Of a stretch of DNA of 48,177 bases, positions 47,436-48,177 are shown in pieces. The notes below the pieces were generated by a model. It was not told where the DNA came from, did not search any database, and worked only from the letters and a program-made list of their open reading frames with translations. Source of the stretch: Cypionkella sp. (GTDB lineage: Bacteria; Pseudomonadota; Alphaproteobacteria; Rhodobacterales; Rhodobacteraceae). A program made the translations under genes and the position numbers. Position 1 is the stretch's first letter, and each line of letters opens with the position of its first letter. The stretch covers positions 1-48,177 of the forward strand of contig JALRIN010000023.1 in assembly GCA_023255415.1 (NCBI GenBank). Reading direction: 5' to 3'.

Positions 47436-48177
47436 TCATTCGAGCTGTGCGGCGACCTCTTCGCTCATGTCAAAGTTATGGGTGACGGCTTGCACGTCGT
47501 CATCTTCTTCCAGCATATCGATCAGCTTCATCAGCTTTTGTGCGGTTTCCAGATCTACTTCGGTCAGAACCTGCGGCTTCCAGATCAGCTTGGATTCGGT
47601 CGACTCGCCCAGTGCTTTTTCCAAAGCGTCCGAAACATCGTTCAACGCATCCATCGCGCAATAGATCCAATGGCCCTCGTCATCGGATTCAACATCATCG
47701 GCCCCCGCATCCAGCGCCGCCATCATCACATCATCGGCAGAACCTGCCGAGGCCGGATAGGTGATCTCGCCCACACGATCAAAGCCGTGGCTGACCGAGC
47801 CGGTCTGCCCCAGATTGCCGCCAGATTTGGTGAAATAGCTGCGCACGTTCGAGGCAGTGCGGTTCAGGTTGTCGGTCATCGCCTCTACCATGATCGCAAT
47901 GCCGTTGGCGCCATAGCCTTCATAGCGGATTTCGGTGTAATCCGCGCCGTCGCCCATCTGCGATTTCTTGATGGCGCGGTCGATCACGTCCTTTGGCATC
48001 GAAACGGCCTTGGCGGCCTTGACCGCAAGCCGCAGACGCGGGTTCATGTCAACGTCGGGCATGCCCATCTTTGCGGCAACGGTGATTTCCTTTGCCAGCT
48101 TTGAAAACATCTTCGAGCGCAGCTTGTCCTGCTTGCCCTTGCGATGCTGGATATTCGCCCATTTTGAATGGCCTGCC
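47436..48177 (-). CDS. YebC/PmpR family protein (start codon cut by window edge)
   Basis: A family of DNA-binding regulators recently also linked to translation of proline stretches. The frame can be read right to the edge: the last base of the window is the G of the ATG, followed by AGHSKWANIQHRKGKQDKLRSKMFSKLAKEI, the YebC signature. The protein is 247 aa, complete apart from two bases of the start codon. RLRLAVKAAKAVSMPKDVIDRAI and the acidic C-terminal part (DMLEEDDDVQAVTHNFDM) are typical. The internal ATG at 48110 is not the start. A terminator follows its stop. Confidence 0.95.
   Translation of the reverse strand, partial: AGHSKWANIQHRKGKQDKLRSKMFSKLAKEITVAAKMGMPDVDMNPRLRLAVKAAKAVSMPKDVIDRAIKKSQMGDGADYTEIRYEGYGANGIAIMVEAMTDNLNRTASNVRSYFTKSGGNLGQTGSVSHGFDRVGEITYPASAGSADDVMMAALDAGADDVESDDEGHWIYCAMDALNDVSDALEKALGESTESKLIWKPQVLTEVDLETAQKLMKLIDMLEEDDDVQAVTHNFDMSEEVAAQLE

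Overview
The window is chromosomal DNA from an alphaproteobacterium, most likely Rhodobacteraceae (Rhodobacter/Roseobacter lineage). The evidence is high GC coding sequence, the order sdhCDA - mesaconyl-CoA hydratase - NnrU - (3S)-malyl-CoA thioesterase - mdh (which I recall as the Rhodobacter sphaeroides order), the short-form HisG with HisZ, an AdoCbl-dependent NrdJ, and family-typical small proteins (DUF1737, DUF2948, DUF1489).

Layout. 1-6.4 kb: central carbon metabolism, with the sdhCDA start (sdhA runs off the left edge), a four-gene ethylmalonyl-CoA pathway operon (mcl2, nnrU, DUF1737, mch), a TauE/SafE exporter and mdh. 6.4-12 kb: an accessory-looking nitrogen-compound cluster: a flavin monooxygenase facing RidA-family, DUF1028, LysR and trimethylamine-dehydrogenase-family genes. 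12-14.5 kb: a Lys-rich small protein, DUF2948, murA, a basic small protein and tRNA-Thr(GGU). 14.6-18.1 kb: a single-polypeptide type IIL (MmeI-like) restriction-modification enzyme just behind the tRNA, followed by about 800 bp with almost no convincing genes. 18.9-30 kb: housekeeping genes nrdJ, DUF1489, EamA, hisG-hisZ-hisS, slyX and dnaE. 30-41.6 kb: a purine locus with xanthine dehydrogenase (xdhA, xdhB, frameshifted xdhC), cytosine deaminase, guanine-deaminase-like protein and a BMP-type nucleobase/nucleoside ABC transporter. 41.6-48.2 kb: glycosyltransferase, nitrilase-family hydrolase, galE, ugd, EamA, LysE/ArgO and yebC (cut at its start codon by the right edge).

How the genes work together. 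The left block feeds acetate-derived C4/C5 acids through the ethylmalonyl-CoA route into succinate and malate, with a paired palindrome upstream of sdhC as a likely operator. The purine block imports and deaminates or oxidises nucleobases. No uric-acid-degrading gene is visible, so that pathway would have to continue elsewhere.

Most interesting structure. A dispersed palindromic repeat (core CTTTCATCTTGGC-nn-AAATATC plus a G/C hairpin) occurs four times between 26.3 and 36.0 kb. Two copies lie between convergent genes. The other two lie inside the coding sequences of xdhA and xdhB, in opposite orientations and still in frame, which resembles protein-coding palindromic elements. xdhC nearby is split at a (GC)n tract. 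The type IIL enzyme has an AT-richer specificity segment. I found no CRISPR array, rRNA, transposase or phage gene.
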